Source: Antrodiella citrinella
Lineage: Eukaryota > Basidiomycota > Agaricomycetes > Polyporales > Steccherinaceae
DNA: 50,231 nt
Assembly (NCBI GenBank): GCA_004802725.1
Contig: SGPM01000203.1
Location: 1 to 50,231 of the forward strand
Direction: 5' to 3'
The notes below the pieces were generated by a model, which saw only the letters and a list, made by a program, of their open reading frames with translations, had not been told where the DNA came from and did no database searches. Numbering within the stretch: the first letter of the stretch is position 1; every line of letters starts with the position of its first letter. This document shows positions 21,885 through 32,879 of this stretch, piece after piece. A program made the position numbers and the translations under genes.

Positions 21885-23090
21885 CTCGCTCTCAGAATGC
21901 TGCGTATACGATGGTCCGATCATCATCATAGCGAAAGAGAGCGTGCCATACAACTGTCGTGCGATGAGCGTTCGCATAGCTCTGCGCGAAACAAATGCAA
22001 AGCCCTGCTCGTACAACGCACATGAACACACGACTAACGCTGTATTTCCAAACAACATCCAGAATTATGATACGATAGACGGTACTCTTCTGGGCGATGG
22101 GTATGCAACACGTTACGTAATCTTCATTGCAGAGCTAACAGCGGCTGGAGGAAGTCCTTCGATTTCAATGTTGTTCTTGGCATCGCACTATACAATCAGT
22201 ACAATGAGTATCTTTTGAGATGACGAACACGAATGTCACACCTTCTCGACGATACAGGATGCGGACCCATCGCAACAAAGGCACTGGCAACACTCAAGTC
22301 GGGAACGGTGTGTTTTGTCCAACAAACTGTACGAATACTCTTGCATACTGACGCGGCAATTGACCCCCATATCTCTGTTTCAGAAGGCCTGGACCAAAGT
22401 CGGTTTGGCGGTTCAAAGAATTCAAGACGATCATCACTCCATCGTGTGTCGTCAAAGCCTCCCGGGCCCATAGCGGCATACGTAGTAGTCCTGTATGCAA
22501 TCAGTTGAACTTGCACTCGTGATTGTTTTGATAACCTACCAAAAACTTGAACTCTGAAGTTTCGGTGTGGCAAAGATATCGAGGTGTACTGGAGAGTCGA
22601 GACAGTCTGCTAGTAAGCATGAATTTCAATTTCGTTGCAAATTGCAATTTTGGCCCTTCGACCTCGCTTGAATGCGATCAGCGCCCCACCAAAACGACCA
22701 GCTGGAGCAAGTGATATTCTCAACGTTTACCAATTACAATTTACTAATGGATTCTGTGCAGTTCATAACAATCATGGTGTACCGTTTAAATGGTAGTCTA
22801 TGTCTTTATTTTACGGCGATCTGACTCCTGAGCATGTCGAAAGCGCCCTGATTGGCGCCATCAATTGCAACGAAGTCTTTGAACAAAGCGAGCAGAACAG
22901 CACGCAGACACAACTCCTATGCATTCATAGAAAGCAGATACTATTCTACTAGGTAAACCATTCAATGACTTCGTCACTCACTGAAGTTAAACTGACTCGT
23001 CGATGAAACGCCAGACTCGGATCAGATATCCAAACTTCCCAAATCATTCTACTACCACGACGCCAGCCACGCCACTCGACCTCGGAGAAG
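21885..23090. other. Intergenic region
   Basis: A bidirectional promoter region between P450 C (leftward) and the F-box-like gene (rightward). No gene supported. Confidence 0.45.
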
Positions 23091-24802
23091 ATGCCAACGG
23101 CCCAACGTGTCACTGCCTTGCAGGTGTTTTACTTTCTATACCAAGATGGCTCGTATACAACACTGGCACAGTGTGCTAGAGTAAATCGAGAGCTTCGCGA
23201 GGCAGCCTCGTTCTATCTGTACAGACGAGTCTTTCTGGCACCGCCGGCGCCTAGAACATCTGAAGAGGCTCCGGCTGAAGTGCTGGTGAGTTGTTTTGAA
23301 CACGGAGTTATACCGCTGATATTGATGAAACTCTAGAACGGCTCATTCAAGTCTGCATGCCTGCCACACAACACTGCATTTGTGCGCGAAGTATCTGTCT
23401 ATGGTATGCAAGTGGCAACTTTGCAAAGTTATATCTCGCACGTCTGATATACCTCACTGATACAGGATTGCTGTGTCCGCGGGAACCATCTCCTCATGAT
23501 ACCGTTCACTTGGTGCTGCGGGACGCATTGCAGTTGTGGAAGAACCTCCGAGATGTTACGCTGGCGCCATACCGTGCGCCGAGAGAGCTTTTTGATGTAG
23601 CTTTGCCAGCACTGCTCGCTCATTCACTGCGAAGTCTCACGGTGAGAGCTACCGGCTTCAGTGATGCAACTCCTGGCATTCTAGTACGGATAAAAAATCT
23701 CGAGTCGCTGACAATCATGAGCCCCAATCGTGCCATTCTGAAGGCCCTAACGGTGTGGCTACCGGATCTGGCACCTACGCTGTCCACATTCCGTCTAATG
23801 GTCTGTCACTTCGTATCTACTATACGATCGAATCTGGGTTGACGAATCTATTTGTCTCAACAGGATGCTTGTAGATCTATCACACTCCCCTTACTTCAAT
23901 CCTTTATTCCCCATCTCCAGCAAGTGCACACGTTTGCGCTAGGTCTTTCATACAGTTTGATGCACGACGATGTTTTTGCGTTCCTGGAACAGCTCCCTAG
24001 ATTGAAGACGCTGGATATTCTCTACTTCCTGGTATGCCTGTAATACTCCTTCAATAATCTACGTGATGCTGATCCCCTCACAGAACCATCCGCTGCCTAC
24101 GACCCAATGCTACCTTCCTTATCTCCAATCTATCACAGTCAGATACGATGCGCACAACCCCACAGATTTCGACAAACTGTTGAAATGGTTTCGTCACATA
24201 TCCTCCCAATCTCCCCTGGCTTCGGTTAAGCTCGTGCACCACTATGCAGACCACGAGAGTCATATCGACGCTTTCGATGAGGTCTTCGATCACCTCGGGT
24301 TGTACCACGGACAGACGCTTCGTAGTCTGAAGCTGGAAGGTGGAAGAGTTGATAATGAAATTGTTGGAGAGCTTTGTCAACGCTGTACCTTCCTCGAAGA
24401 ACTGGATGTTTGTGTCCGGCCTGCTGACATCGTACGTGCTTTCGAGTTCAGCTTCACATGTCGACGTCTTCTGATCCGAAAGTCCTCCTTAGTACATCCC
24501 AGAATTGCGAAATGTGCGCGTCGTCAAGCTCAGGACGAAACTTCCCAAGCGAGCTGTGGACAATGACTACGACGAAACCAGAATTTTCAACGAAATGCTC
24601 AGGCCTCCATCTCGCTTGCAGCGTCTAGAGATCAATCGCAATCGGTGGCAGGTTCGTTTGATAGCTTTCTGTCTATGTACGTGTTCGCTGAAAGACTGAT
24701 GCACAGGTTTCATGGACTTCGAATGGCTTCCGCGTTGAGAGGACGCTGATACGCAAGCCTCATGGGTGGGAAGAGAGACAAGATGATAGAAAGTACATGT
24801 GA
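23091..24802 (+). CDS. F-box/LRR-like protein
   Basis: Seven exons (23091-23285, 23337-23403, 23466-23800, 23864-24031, 24084-24431, 24493-24651, 24707-24802) sum to 1368 bases, 455 residues. The N-terminus (ALQVFYFLYQDGSYTTLAQC, then ARVNRELREAASFYLYRRV) has the spacing of the degenerate F-box helix cluster common in Agaricomycete genes. Irregular leucine-rich strands follow (LRSLTV, LESLTIM, LQSITV, LRSLKLEGG, LEELDV, LQRLEI). Such proteins are presumed SCF ubiquitin-ligase substrate receptors, but the match is weak at sequence level, so the function is an inference. It lies on the opposite strand from, and inside, the P450 array. The stop at 24800-24802 follows a charged tail (HGWEERQDDRKYM). 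Confidence 0.68.
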
Positions 24803-25072
24803 TTGACGGTTCGGAAAAACATTGATCGACAGTGGCAGGAAATGGGAAGATTTGGAATCCGTCTAGCGAGGACAAGAAACCATCATGGGACAGAGAGCTC
24901 TTGATTCACTGTATAAATAACATGTTAGCATTGAGATGGTTGTTATTACTCGTGGAGATATGGGTACTATAAGTACAATGAACGGCCATCCTATGTGTGA
25001 GAAAGCCACAAGACGAAAAACGAAATGATACAGTGTACAGTATCGAGAGCGAATTGTCAGACTTGGGGTTGA

Positions 25073-27380
25073 TTAAGCTTCATTGTTCAAATGTCGGATG
25101 AGTTCTACAGCTCTCGGGGTCCGAGGAGTGAAGACGCATTTGAATGGCCGAGGCCGGCTGTAGTCGGAGGCAACGTCGGAATGAGTATGCGAAAACACGC
25201 AAACACAGCAGCAAATACGTACCTCACAAAGCCCGACGTGAACTCGAGAGGAGGGAGCACCTCACGTCCTTCCTCGTCCCGCGCGCAAGATAGGTCCATC
25301 GTAGCTACAATGTTGGACGCGAGCAAGAATACGTTACTATCTGCAAAATCCTTGCCAGGGCAGAGACTAAAGATGATTGAGCTGTGAGTGGCGTGGAACA
25401 GGCGATCCGGGAATACACGTACCGACGACCAAATCCGAATATAATGTTCTTGGGATCCATGAGTTCATCATTAGGGTTGTACAGGAACCTTTCGGGTCGG
25501 AATATCTCAGGGTCGGGATATATATCAGTATTTTGTGACATGCCCCTGCGTATAACATTTGAGCATGCGTTTCTATGCAAGACACAATGCCAACATACCA
25601 GATGTTGGCGATGATCATAGAACTTTCAGGTATACGGTATCCACGATACTCATCCTCCTTCATCGAGAAATGAGGCACACCTAGGGCGACAGAGTTGACG
25701 AAGCGATTTCCGAAGTGGGAAGCACATTACTCACCGCTAGGTACAGGGACGTGCCATCTTGTGACAGATCGTCAACGTGCCGCTCAGATGTAAGACAGGG
25801 TTTAGGACTGACCTGTATACTTCTTTGATGACAGCATTAAGATATGGCAGAGATTCTCTGTCATCGAAGTCAGGTAGCCTTTCTAACCCCACCACGCGGT
25901 CCAACTCCTCCTGTGCCTTCCTGTATACTTCAGGATGTCTGACCATCGCAAAGATGAACGTTGTCATTGTCGTTGCAGTCTGACATAGCATCGGCATCAG
26001 TGACCGAATGCAATGCGGAAGAAGTAATACGCACCGTTTCCGTGCCCGCTAGTCCAAAAAATAGTTGACGACGTCAGGGCTCAATGAAAACTTACACCGC
26101 ATAGGGTACATACCTGCATAGAGGGTCGCGGCAGCACCCTTGATGTCGATTTCGTCTTCGTGCGATAGAGGTCCCTTACGATAGTGCTCTTCCAAAAGGT
26201 TGCCCGTGAAAGACGGCCATGCGTTACCCGACTCCTACCAAGGGTCCAAAGGGTCAGAGAATGTACCGATTCTGATTCTAGCACCAATACATACAAGTTT
26301 TCTCTTGACCATCTCATACGGCGTATCTGTCATGTCTTTCACAAGACCGCGGACGTAAAGTGCATCGACCTTGAACTTTGAACCGGGTAGCCATGTCGGA
26401 TAATGTTTTACTGGAAGAATGTATATTAGCTCACACGCCACGATACCACCGCGCGAGGTCGGTATGATACTTACATATTGGGAAGAAATCGACAAGCATC
26501 CTGGCGGGACTGCCCGAAATATCAATAGTCAGTAGTGTATCTTGGCTACAAAATATGTAAAGCTGACGACATACCTTCCTGCCTTGACTGTTTCCGTTGT
26601 GGCCCTTTCTGCCATATGCACATAGAGGTCCGATTCACTTGTAACTCGGTGGCCGTAAGTTATCTCCATCAGGGTAGCAGCAGCAAACCTGCGGGCGGGG
26701 TCCATGAGACGCGCTCCCTAGCTCAGAACAGAACTGCAGTCGCTCACCTGGTGAAGTGGCGCACATAGGCGTCCGGATCAGAAAGAAGTCCGGCGAGCAT
26801 GATGTGGCTTTCCCTTCGCTGCAAAGGCCGATAGCTCAACAGGGCAGGTTTCGCCATGAACGCACTCTGCATCCATTTGCGATGTTTCCGGAACCGTTCG
26901 CCAAATCGTAGGTGTGTTAGGGTGGAATCCCAACCCATGCTAGAGAACTATCAGTCGATAACGCTTCGCCAAATGATACATCGGACTTACAGCTCGGACA
27001 ACAGAACGAAGGGGGGCCGGTCAGAGTAATTGCCGCCCCTCTTTTCCATGAGGTCTCGAGCAACCTCCAAAGAGTTGATGATAATGACAGGGCTATGAAA
27101 CAGCTTTGCATGGACAACAGCGCCTGTAGCAACAAACGTTAGACTCTCAGTCGTTCAAAGAAAGTATGCTCAACGTACCGAATCGATGACCCCATTCCAG
27201 GAATGTTTTTTGTTGATTCTCCACGGGAAGTTGGTGCACGTTGCCGATGAAGGGTAGTGGTTTTGGGCCAGGAGGAACTGGGGGCGTGCTGGAGAACGTC
27301 CGCGCCCATGCATAGTACAAGAGGCGTATCACGCACACCAGCAACAGAATACCGACTCCGAGGGAGGATGCCAGAGGCAT
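25073..27380 (-). CDS. Cytochrome P450 (array copy D)
   Basis: The third intact P450, with the same 14-exon plan. Exons begin 27380-27179, 27123-26991, 26939-26748, 26688-26575, 26509-26475, 26410-26295, 26234-26114, 26048-26035 and 25979-25813; five more follow, down to 25073. I chose the Met at 27380 (516 residues). The Met at 27404 is in frame, but it would leave only 36 bases to the TATA box, whereas 27380 gives 60, as in copies A and C. Motifs: hydrophobic anchor ([17 protein letters not shown]), [13 protein letters not shown]-helix AGTET on the 14-base exon, KEVYR, RPERF, and FGFGRR-LCPGKDF with the haem Cys present. Substrate unknown. It is separated from the other copies by the F-box-like gene. 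Confidence 0.91.
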
Positions 27381-27439
27381 GTGGGGGAAGGATATAATTA
27401 GCATGTTGAGACCTACTGTTAGATTAATCTGTGCGGTCG

Positions 27440-27446
27440 TTTTATA
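27440..27446 (-). promoter_or_regulatory. TATA box of P450 copy D
   Basis: TATAAAA on the minus strand, 60 bases upstream of the preferred start codon at 27380. Confidence 0.6.
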
Positions 27447-28843
27447 CCTCACAAGACGCGGCATTTGAGTACGTGAGCTCATCTAAACGCCGTCGCGGGA
27501 CGTGATTTTAGGGCCGGTCCCTTTGGCTATCCTGAATCGGGACCGCAGCAAAAGGATGCGGAGGAAGTGTCTTGAGGTCTAGAGCCGATTGCATGACTGT
27601 CGTGGCGAGTAAATGGATCAGGATGTTGCAAACAAGCTGCCACTCTGGGATTTCGGACATGGTTAGACAGGAGGCATGATGAGAGGCAGACTTCAGACTT
27701 GCTCAAGCGTTCCCGATTTCAGTCATAGTTGCCCCGATAGCCGAATGTATTAGCGAAGTCGAGGTCAACAAAAGGAGCGCCATGGATTTGACGACACGAA
27801 TGGAGAAAAACTACGCCCTCATACGTCCCTCCCGTCCTCGTTGCAACAGGCAGGAGGGGTAGATGGTACGCCGCTCCTCCTTGCACTTGTTTCTGAGTCT
27901 AACGCGGTAGACCATGCGCCGAAAAGTGGCGAGTGAGACATCATGCGGATTGTGGGGAGGGCACGATGACGATATGAACGAGGAACTGGACGTAAGAGCA
28001 TATTCCCTATCTGGATATCGGCGATCTGTTGTGCATCGGGTCAAAATGGATGATTGACATGTTGCATCAATAAAGGTCGCGGAAACAATGTATGGACACT
28101 CATCTCATGATCAAGCAACCGCTATCGTCCTACAGGCTGTATAATAATACGCAAAAGTCTCAGCCACAAGCGAAAACACAACGCAGTGCTGTAAGCGAGG
28201 CCGCGGAATCCACTACTCTGCGAGTCATCAGTCAAACGCAGCTTGCTGAACGCAATGATATCATGTCACACGTACCACACCTCGGACGCCTCGTAATTTG
28301 CATTGAGAGTCGGTATGATGTTGCCTAATCATTGAATGCACCGCCTCAATCATTTGCCTGCAGGTTTGCAGACCACGATACCAGCGCATACGACCTTTGA
28401 CGTAGAGCGCGTGTCCGATGAGTATGTACTTGTTTTTGTACACTCAGGACGAAGAAGGACGTCAATTGGTAGTAGTACGGATACCAGGTTATCAGCTTCG
28501 CTTTCAAGTTGTGGCGTGATCTGTTGACGAAGTCTATTACTGAATCAAATACTGCCCTTCAACGTCAGAATTGGCGATACCGCGATAGAACGCATGGAAC
28601 TTACCTCTTAGGGTGTGGAAGTCCGCTGACATCGCACCTGAACACGGGGCAGTCTGCAAAAGTATCGAACCTTGTTCTACGCGCAGTAGTAGTGACGGGA
28701 TGAGTTATTGAAATATATTCGCGAAACGGTTCAGGTCACCGCACAAGACAGGACGTAGACATCTGCAGGGGCAAGGTGAAGGACGAGCGTGTCGAAGCAG
28801 AGCATATCATCAGGTACCACCGGTTAAGCTTCCAAGGTAGTCA
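27447..28843. other. Intergenic region
   Basis: No supported gene. Several frames of 60-80 codons are present, without recognisable domains. A faint P450-like string on the minus strand near 28390-28420 was too weak to call. Confidence 0.45.
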
Positions 28844-29890
28844 TCAGAGTCTAGAGAAGACGGGAGACATCAACTCGAAATCAATGCGAGCAAGCGCGGC
28901 GTTGAAGGCTTCTGCGCAATTGAGCGGTTCCATGGTGCATTCCCCGAGACGAGTGGAAGTGCCTGAGACCTTGCGAACGTCGAACGGGGAGCGGGAGCCG
29001 ATGTCCATCCCCTGGGGCGAGTACGGCGGGGCTTTGCGCTTCACAGCGAGACGACCTTGGTAGAAGACGATGGGAACGAACGGCTTCTTGGATTGGCGTC
29101 GAGCTTTATGCGGCATCGTCTTCTTCAAGCTACTCCCACCCACATATTTTGGCTTGGGGGATCCCTTCTTCGTCCACTTCACGCTCCTGTCCATGACATT
29201 GGTCTTCAGAGCGGTGACCACCCCGAGAACGCGTGAGGTTTCTTTGGACGTATTGACAGTCGGAGTACAGATATATTCGCCCTTGAAGATGGACGCTTCG
29301 TCATCCGAGCCATCCAGGGAGGTGAGACTGACATATGAGACGTCCTTGGTTTCACGCATGAGTGCTGCCAGTTTCTGCCTCCAGGTAGCGGAGATAGAGC
29401 CTTTCGAGTTGTTTGGAGTCGAGGCAATAGCAAGAACGCGAGACAAGGTAGGCTGAGTTCCAGAGAGAGTATCGTGCGGGTCGGTGGGTGTGATTGCAAC
29501 GTCAGCTAGGACGCTGGTCATGCTGGCGTCAGAGTCGTCCCCTCCCAAAGCCGTTGGACCAGGGTGAGGCATTCCTCCTTGCGTCTTCTCTAATTCGACG
29601 GTGAGTTCCCTAGTGGCATTCCGCTCGTTCTCCTCGATGATCTGAAACACTCTCAAAACTTCGGCGAGTTCGTTGCGTTTGTTCTTCAGCTCTTCTCCCT
29701 TTGCCTGAGAGATGACGCTCCGCTCCTCCATCCTCTGTAACTGTAACAGTAACTGTTCAGACATCGTTTCAGAGACAAAAACGAAAGAGCTTACCTCGTC
29801 GCGTATGACACAAGTTGTCGTAAATACGTCGTCCGTGCGCAAAGGTTCCTCCTGACTGGCGATCCGGTATGGCGAGAGTTTGAAGACCAT
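28844..29890 (-). CDS. Hypothetical protein with predicted coiled coil
   Basis: An open frame of 348 residues; I do not recognise the family. Residues about 45-105 are rich in Glu, Lys, Leu and Arg with heptad-like spacing (LLLQLQRMEERS, NKRNELAEVLRVF) and probably form a coiled coil. The middle is Ser/Thr/Asp-rich and likely disordered. The C-terminal third is basic (KKGSPKPK, HKARRQSKK, KRKAPPYSP), suggesting a nuclear or nucleic-acid-associated protein. Bases 29753-29794 begin GTAAGC and end ACAG on the coding strand and are 42 long; they could be a phase-neutral intron or be translated. The gene is divergent from the small coiled-coil gene at 30188, with about 300 bases between the start codons. 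Confidence 0.6.
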   Translation of the reverse strand: MVFKLSPYRIASQEEPLRTDDVFTTTCVIRDEVSSFVFVSETMSEQLLLQLQRMEERSVISQAKGEELKNKRNELAEVLRVFQIIEENERNATRELTVELEKTQGGMPHPGPTALGGDDSDASMTSVLADVAITPTDPHDTLSGTQPTLSRVLAIASTPNNSKGSISATWRQKLAALMRETKDVSYVSLTSLDGSDDEASIFKGEYICTPTVNTSKETSRVLGVVTALKTNVMDRSVKWTKKGSPKPKYVGGSSLKKTMPHKARRQSKKPFVPIVFYQGRLAVKRKAPPYSPQGMDIGSRSPFDVRKVSGTSTRLGECTMEPLNCAEAFNAALARIDFELMSPVFSRL

Positions 29891-30187
29891 CGAGTATGTC
29901 GGGTTTGGAGAAATAAGTGAGAGTTTGATGGAACGAGTAACTTTCTAAGACGCAAACATTGAATTTCGCGAAGAGTCCGTGACGTTCAAGTTCACAATTG
30001 AAAAAAGTTGAGGCTGACTGGAGACACGTGGCGCAGGCGTCTAATGTGGCGTTGTAGAGCCTGAGCGAGGATCAGGCGAGGATCTCGTATTTGAACCAAA
30101 CTACCTCGTTAAATATCTCTTTTCATTCAACATCCTACCACACAAATCGCTACTCTTCCTACGAATTACCGGAGGAAAATTCTTGTC

Positions 30188-30786
30188 ATGGCCGTCGTTT
30201 CTTTGGCTCCACTTGCGGCCCTCATCGTTTGCGAGCTGCCGTCTCTCATCGAGCGTACTCTGAAGTACAACGTGGAGAACAACATCATCGAGAACCAGCT
30301 GGTTGTCTTGCAATCCAAGATTGACAATACCAAGAAGAACATTGCAGCCGAACGCAAGACTCAGCGTGATCTTCGCGAGAAGATCAAGGCAATCCGAGGC
30401 GATCGGCGCGTCGAACGCAGCTCTATCTTTTCCTGTATGCTCCTCCACATCACTTCCATGTCGAATGCTGATACCCATTGTCGTGCGTAGTAAGCGATGA
30501 AGTGCCGTTTGGGAGTACCAGTATTCCTAGTATTCGGGCCCAGGTACGTACTCGATTCCGTGGAGGACAATGGACTGAATACAAGCAAATACCACTTTAG
30601 CCCGATCAATCGATGGTTTCCCAGTCGACAGCAACCTCCCAGTCTATGGTACTTTTCGAATCTCCCGTCTCGCTGAGGACCAAACGCAAGGGTATTGTAT
30701 TCTCGGACGATATCAGGATTGTAAAGAAAGTCAAGCTAGCTGGGCGCGAGTTTACTGTTGACAAGGAGAATTACCCCGATGCATGA
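30188..30786 (+). CDS. Small hypothetical coiled-coil protein
   Basis: Three exons (30188-30434, 30491-30543, 30601-30786) give 486 bases, 161 residues. The middle exon ends in a strong CAG|GTACGT donor, and the phases fit throughout. The start is hydrophobic (VVSLAPLAALIVCELPSLIE), followed by a predicted coiled coil at residues 30-70 (LQSKIDNTKKNIAAERK, LREKIKAIRG). The tail is basic with a DKENYP motif (FSDDIRIVKKVKLAGREF). No family recognised. The general make-up (coiled coil plus basic tail) resembles its divergent neighbour at 28844-29890, but I cannot show homology. The first 20 residues could be a membrane segment or simply an amphipathic helix. Confidence 0.55.
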
Positions 30787-31347
30787 CGCGGACTTGCTTA
30801 TGACGTTCTAGTGTTCTGGGACAACGTATCAGCACGTTCTCGGGTTTCTGCCTTGGTACCTCGTGTCTCCACTGGTGTCCTTCCTCTGGTACTTCCCCCA
30901 AACAACTACTCTTTTTGGCTACTGTTGCGTCTGAGCACACCTGAATGAGGTCTTCTGTCTTGCAGAGGGCTACTGTCCTTCTTCGTAATACTTGGACCGG
31001 GAACCTAGTAGTCAGATGGACCAGAGCTTACACAGCCGCCTACACGTGGATCAGGCATGGGTCCTCGTTTTCCTGCATGGCACCACTTTCACACTCATGC
31101 CGTCGACGGCTTTTCGTTCACAAGTGCACATCCGTTGTGCACATTCCAGGGTCCATTGCGACCAGCCATTATCGTCGTCAACCTGGTACGACAACGCACC
31201 CATAGATCTCAGATGTGCCGTTGGCATCCGCGATCCTTTGGGTCACTGGTTGCTTGTATGTCGTAGTACGTTCATGGTGTCTCAATCGGGATGCACCCTG
31301 ATTGCGTGCAGCATGGATGGAAGTGAGGCACTGGATGACCTCTTCCT
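30787..31347. other. Intergenic region
   Basis: No gene supported; overlapping frames on the plus strand look like noise. Confidence 0.4.
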
Positions 31348-31355
31348 ATAAATAC
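31348..31355 (+). promoter_or_regulatory. TATA box upstream of putative Cys-rich gene
   Basis: TATAAATA, followed about 125 bases later by the ATG at 31480. The intervening sequence is rich in C and CT, as in fungal 5' leaders. Confidence 0.5.
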
Positions 31356-31479
31356 GGACGCAACAGAGACCCTCTTACGCAACATTCAACTTCTCTCATT
31401 CTAGAGCGCCTCCACCAGAAAAACAGACATACAGACTCAGAGTTTACCGCCGCTCAGCGTCTCCCAATACTGTCGCATC

Positions 31480-31890
31480 ATGTGCGAACACGAAGTGTCA
31501 GCCAATCTCTCCCACACCTTTTCTGGCAGGAAATTGACTTCACACTTCCAGAGTAGGAGACTTCTACGCCGGCTGCGAGGTTTGTGGCCCTTCGTCGTAT
31601 TGAATGACTGCATCACTCACCAAAAGGCATCGAAATGCACAGCACTTTCACGCTCGGTACGTTACGGGCAGGGTTGTAAACTGCGAGCAGGAGCTGTGCC
31701 AGACCAGCACTCGTCACTTTCACGGCAAGTCTACGAACTGCGCATGTCCGAAGGTACGGCATCTCCGCTTCTACTCTCTGCTCATCACTAATTCGCACTG
31801 CAGAAGGTTATGGAGCTTAAGAACATTGAAAACATGTATACAACGACCTTTCCGGGTTGCACGACAGTCCAGAGGAGGCCGCGGCGGTGA
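31480..31890 (+). CDS. Putative small Cys-rich protein (uncertain exons)
   Basis: A tentative gene. Exon 1 opens at 31480 with MCEHEV. A middle exon, about 31672-31753, encodes NCEQELC, then H-F-H, then NCACPK: a run of five Cys. A last exon at 31804-31890 (KVMELKNIEN to QRRPRR, stop at 31888-31890) joins it in phase after a GTACGG...TGCAG intron. The arrangement (MC..EV start, then C-x5-C...H-x-H...C-x-C) is reminiscent of short Cys/His-rich proteins I associate with Agaricomycetes, possibly metal-binding. The boundary of the first exon is unresolved, and the expected CGH motif is not seen, so it may be decayed. An upstream TATA box supports transcription. Confidence 0.35.
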
Positions 31891-32776
31891 AGCGCCGAGA
31901 CCCACCAATGTGACCAAACGCTTTTGCGGGCTGTGATTGTTCCGATCCAACTTCGGACCCATAGCGGAGTTACAACTCGTCTGGTCTCATAAGGGCGAGC
32001 TGTACGCATGGCCTCCCTGCGCAGAGATCGTGCACGTGGTGCCAATTTCATCTCCAATGTAGGATATCGATAAAGGGAATGCAAATGAACAACACGACCA
32101 GTCTTTGTCAGTGACCACTAGCACCGACTTCGAAAGCGCAGGTTTGCCGCAGGTCGTTGCAAAGCATCTTACATTCTCCACATCGGCATTAGTACACGCG
32201 TCTGCCATTGTAAATACATCACCGGTCTCCGAGTCGCACCTGACGCTTTGTCTGATTACTCACAGCTGCTTCAATATGTGAATCTGCACAGCGACGTAAG
32301 GGTTCAATTATGATATCTGGGGTACTGAGCTACGTCATACAAGTTGATGTTTCAGCTCCCTGCTTGAGCGGCGGCCTAGTGGCGTTGAAGGTTGAGTACT
32401 CTATGCGCGGCTGGCATCGCTAGAAACGACGGCGACCGTTTGACATGCGCGGCGCCACATATCGACACAGCGACTCTTGTGACTAAAGTTTGTCCAGTTG
32501 AGCTGTGCAAGTGGCATCTTGAAGCAAAGTTAGTCTCCATACGCGCAGCTACGAGCCACCTGGAGGAATTGAACATCCGTCAGCTGAACTGTCAACGGGT
32601 CGGCTGGATCTCGCCCACATACTAATGGAGACTTCTCACCGTTTCGCGAACACCGCTCATGGATTACGTTGGATCGCGCAAAATGGAGACATGTACCGCT
32701 CTAGTTACACGTAGTCCTACCGAGAGCGGTTCTTGGCGTCCTCGAAGGCGCTCGGTAGTTTGAATGATAAGCTAGG
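31891..32776. other. Intergenic region
   Basis: No gene supported. Confidence 0.4.
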
Positions 32777-32784
32777 TATATAAG
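32777..32784 (+). promoter_or_regulatory. TATA box of the gene at 32880
   Basis: TATATAAG, about 100 bases upstream of the start codon, followed by a CT-rich leader. Confidence 0.6.
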
Positions 32785-32879
32785 GGAGTTCTGACGGACA
32801 GAGATAGACTCACAACGCACCTCTTAAGAAACAATTCGCCTACACTTCTCTCATTTACCACCACACTTCGTCGATAATT

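Noticed and set aside
15084..27380. A secondary-metabolite biosynthetic gene cluster
   Set aside because: Only P450s and an F-box-like gene are present; no PKS, NRPS, terpene synthase or prenyltransferase is visible in the window.
27381..27482. Upstream starts for P450 D (27404 or 27482)
   Set aside because: 27482 lies upstream of the TATA box; 27404 gives a TATA spacing unlike the two sister genes, though it cannot be excluded.
28261..28443. A fifth P450 relic (short minus-strand string ALYVKG)
   Set aside because: Only a few residues resemble copy D and no other motif or exon follows.
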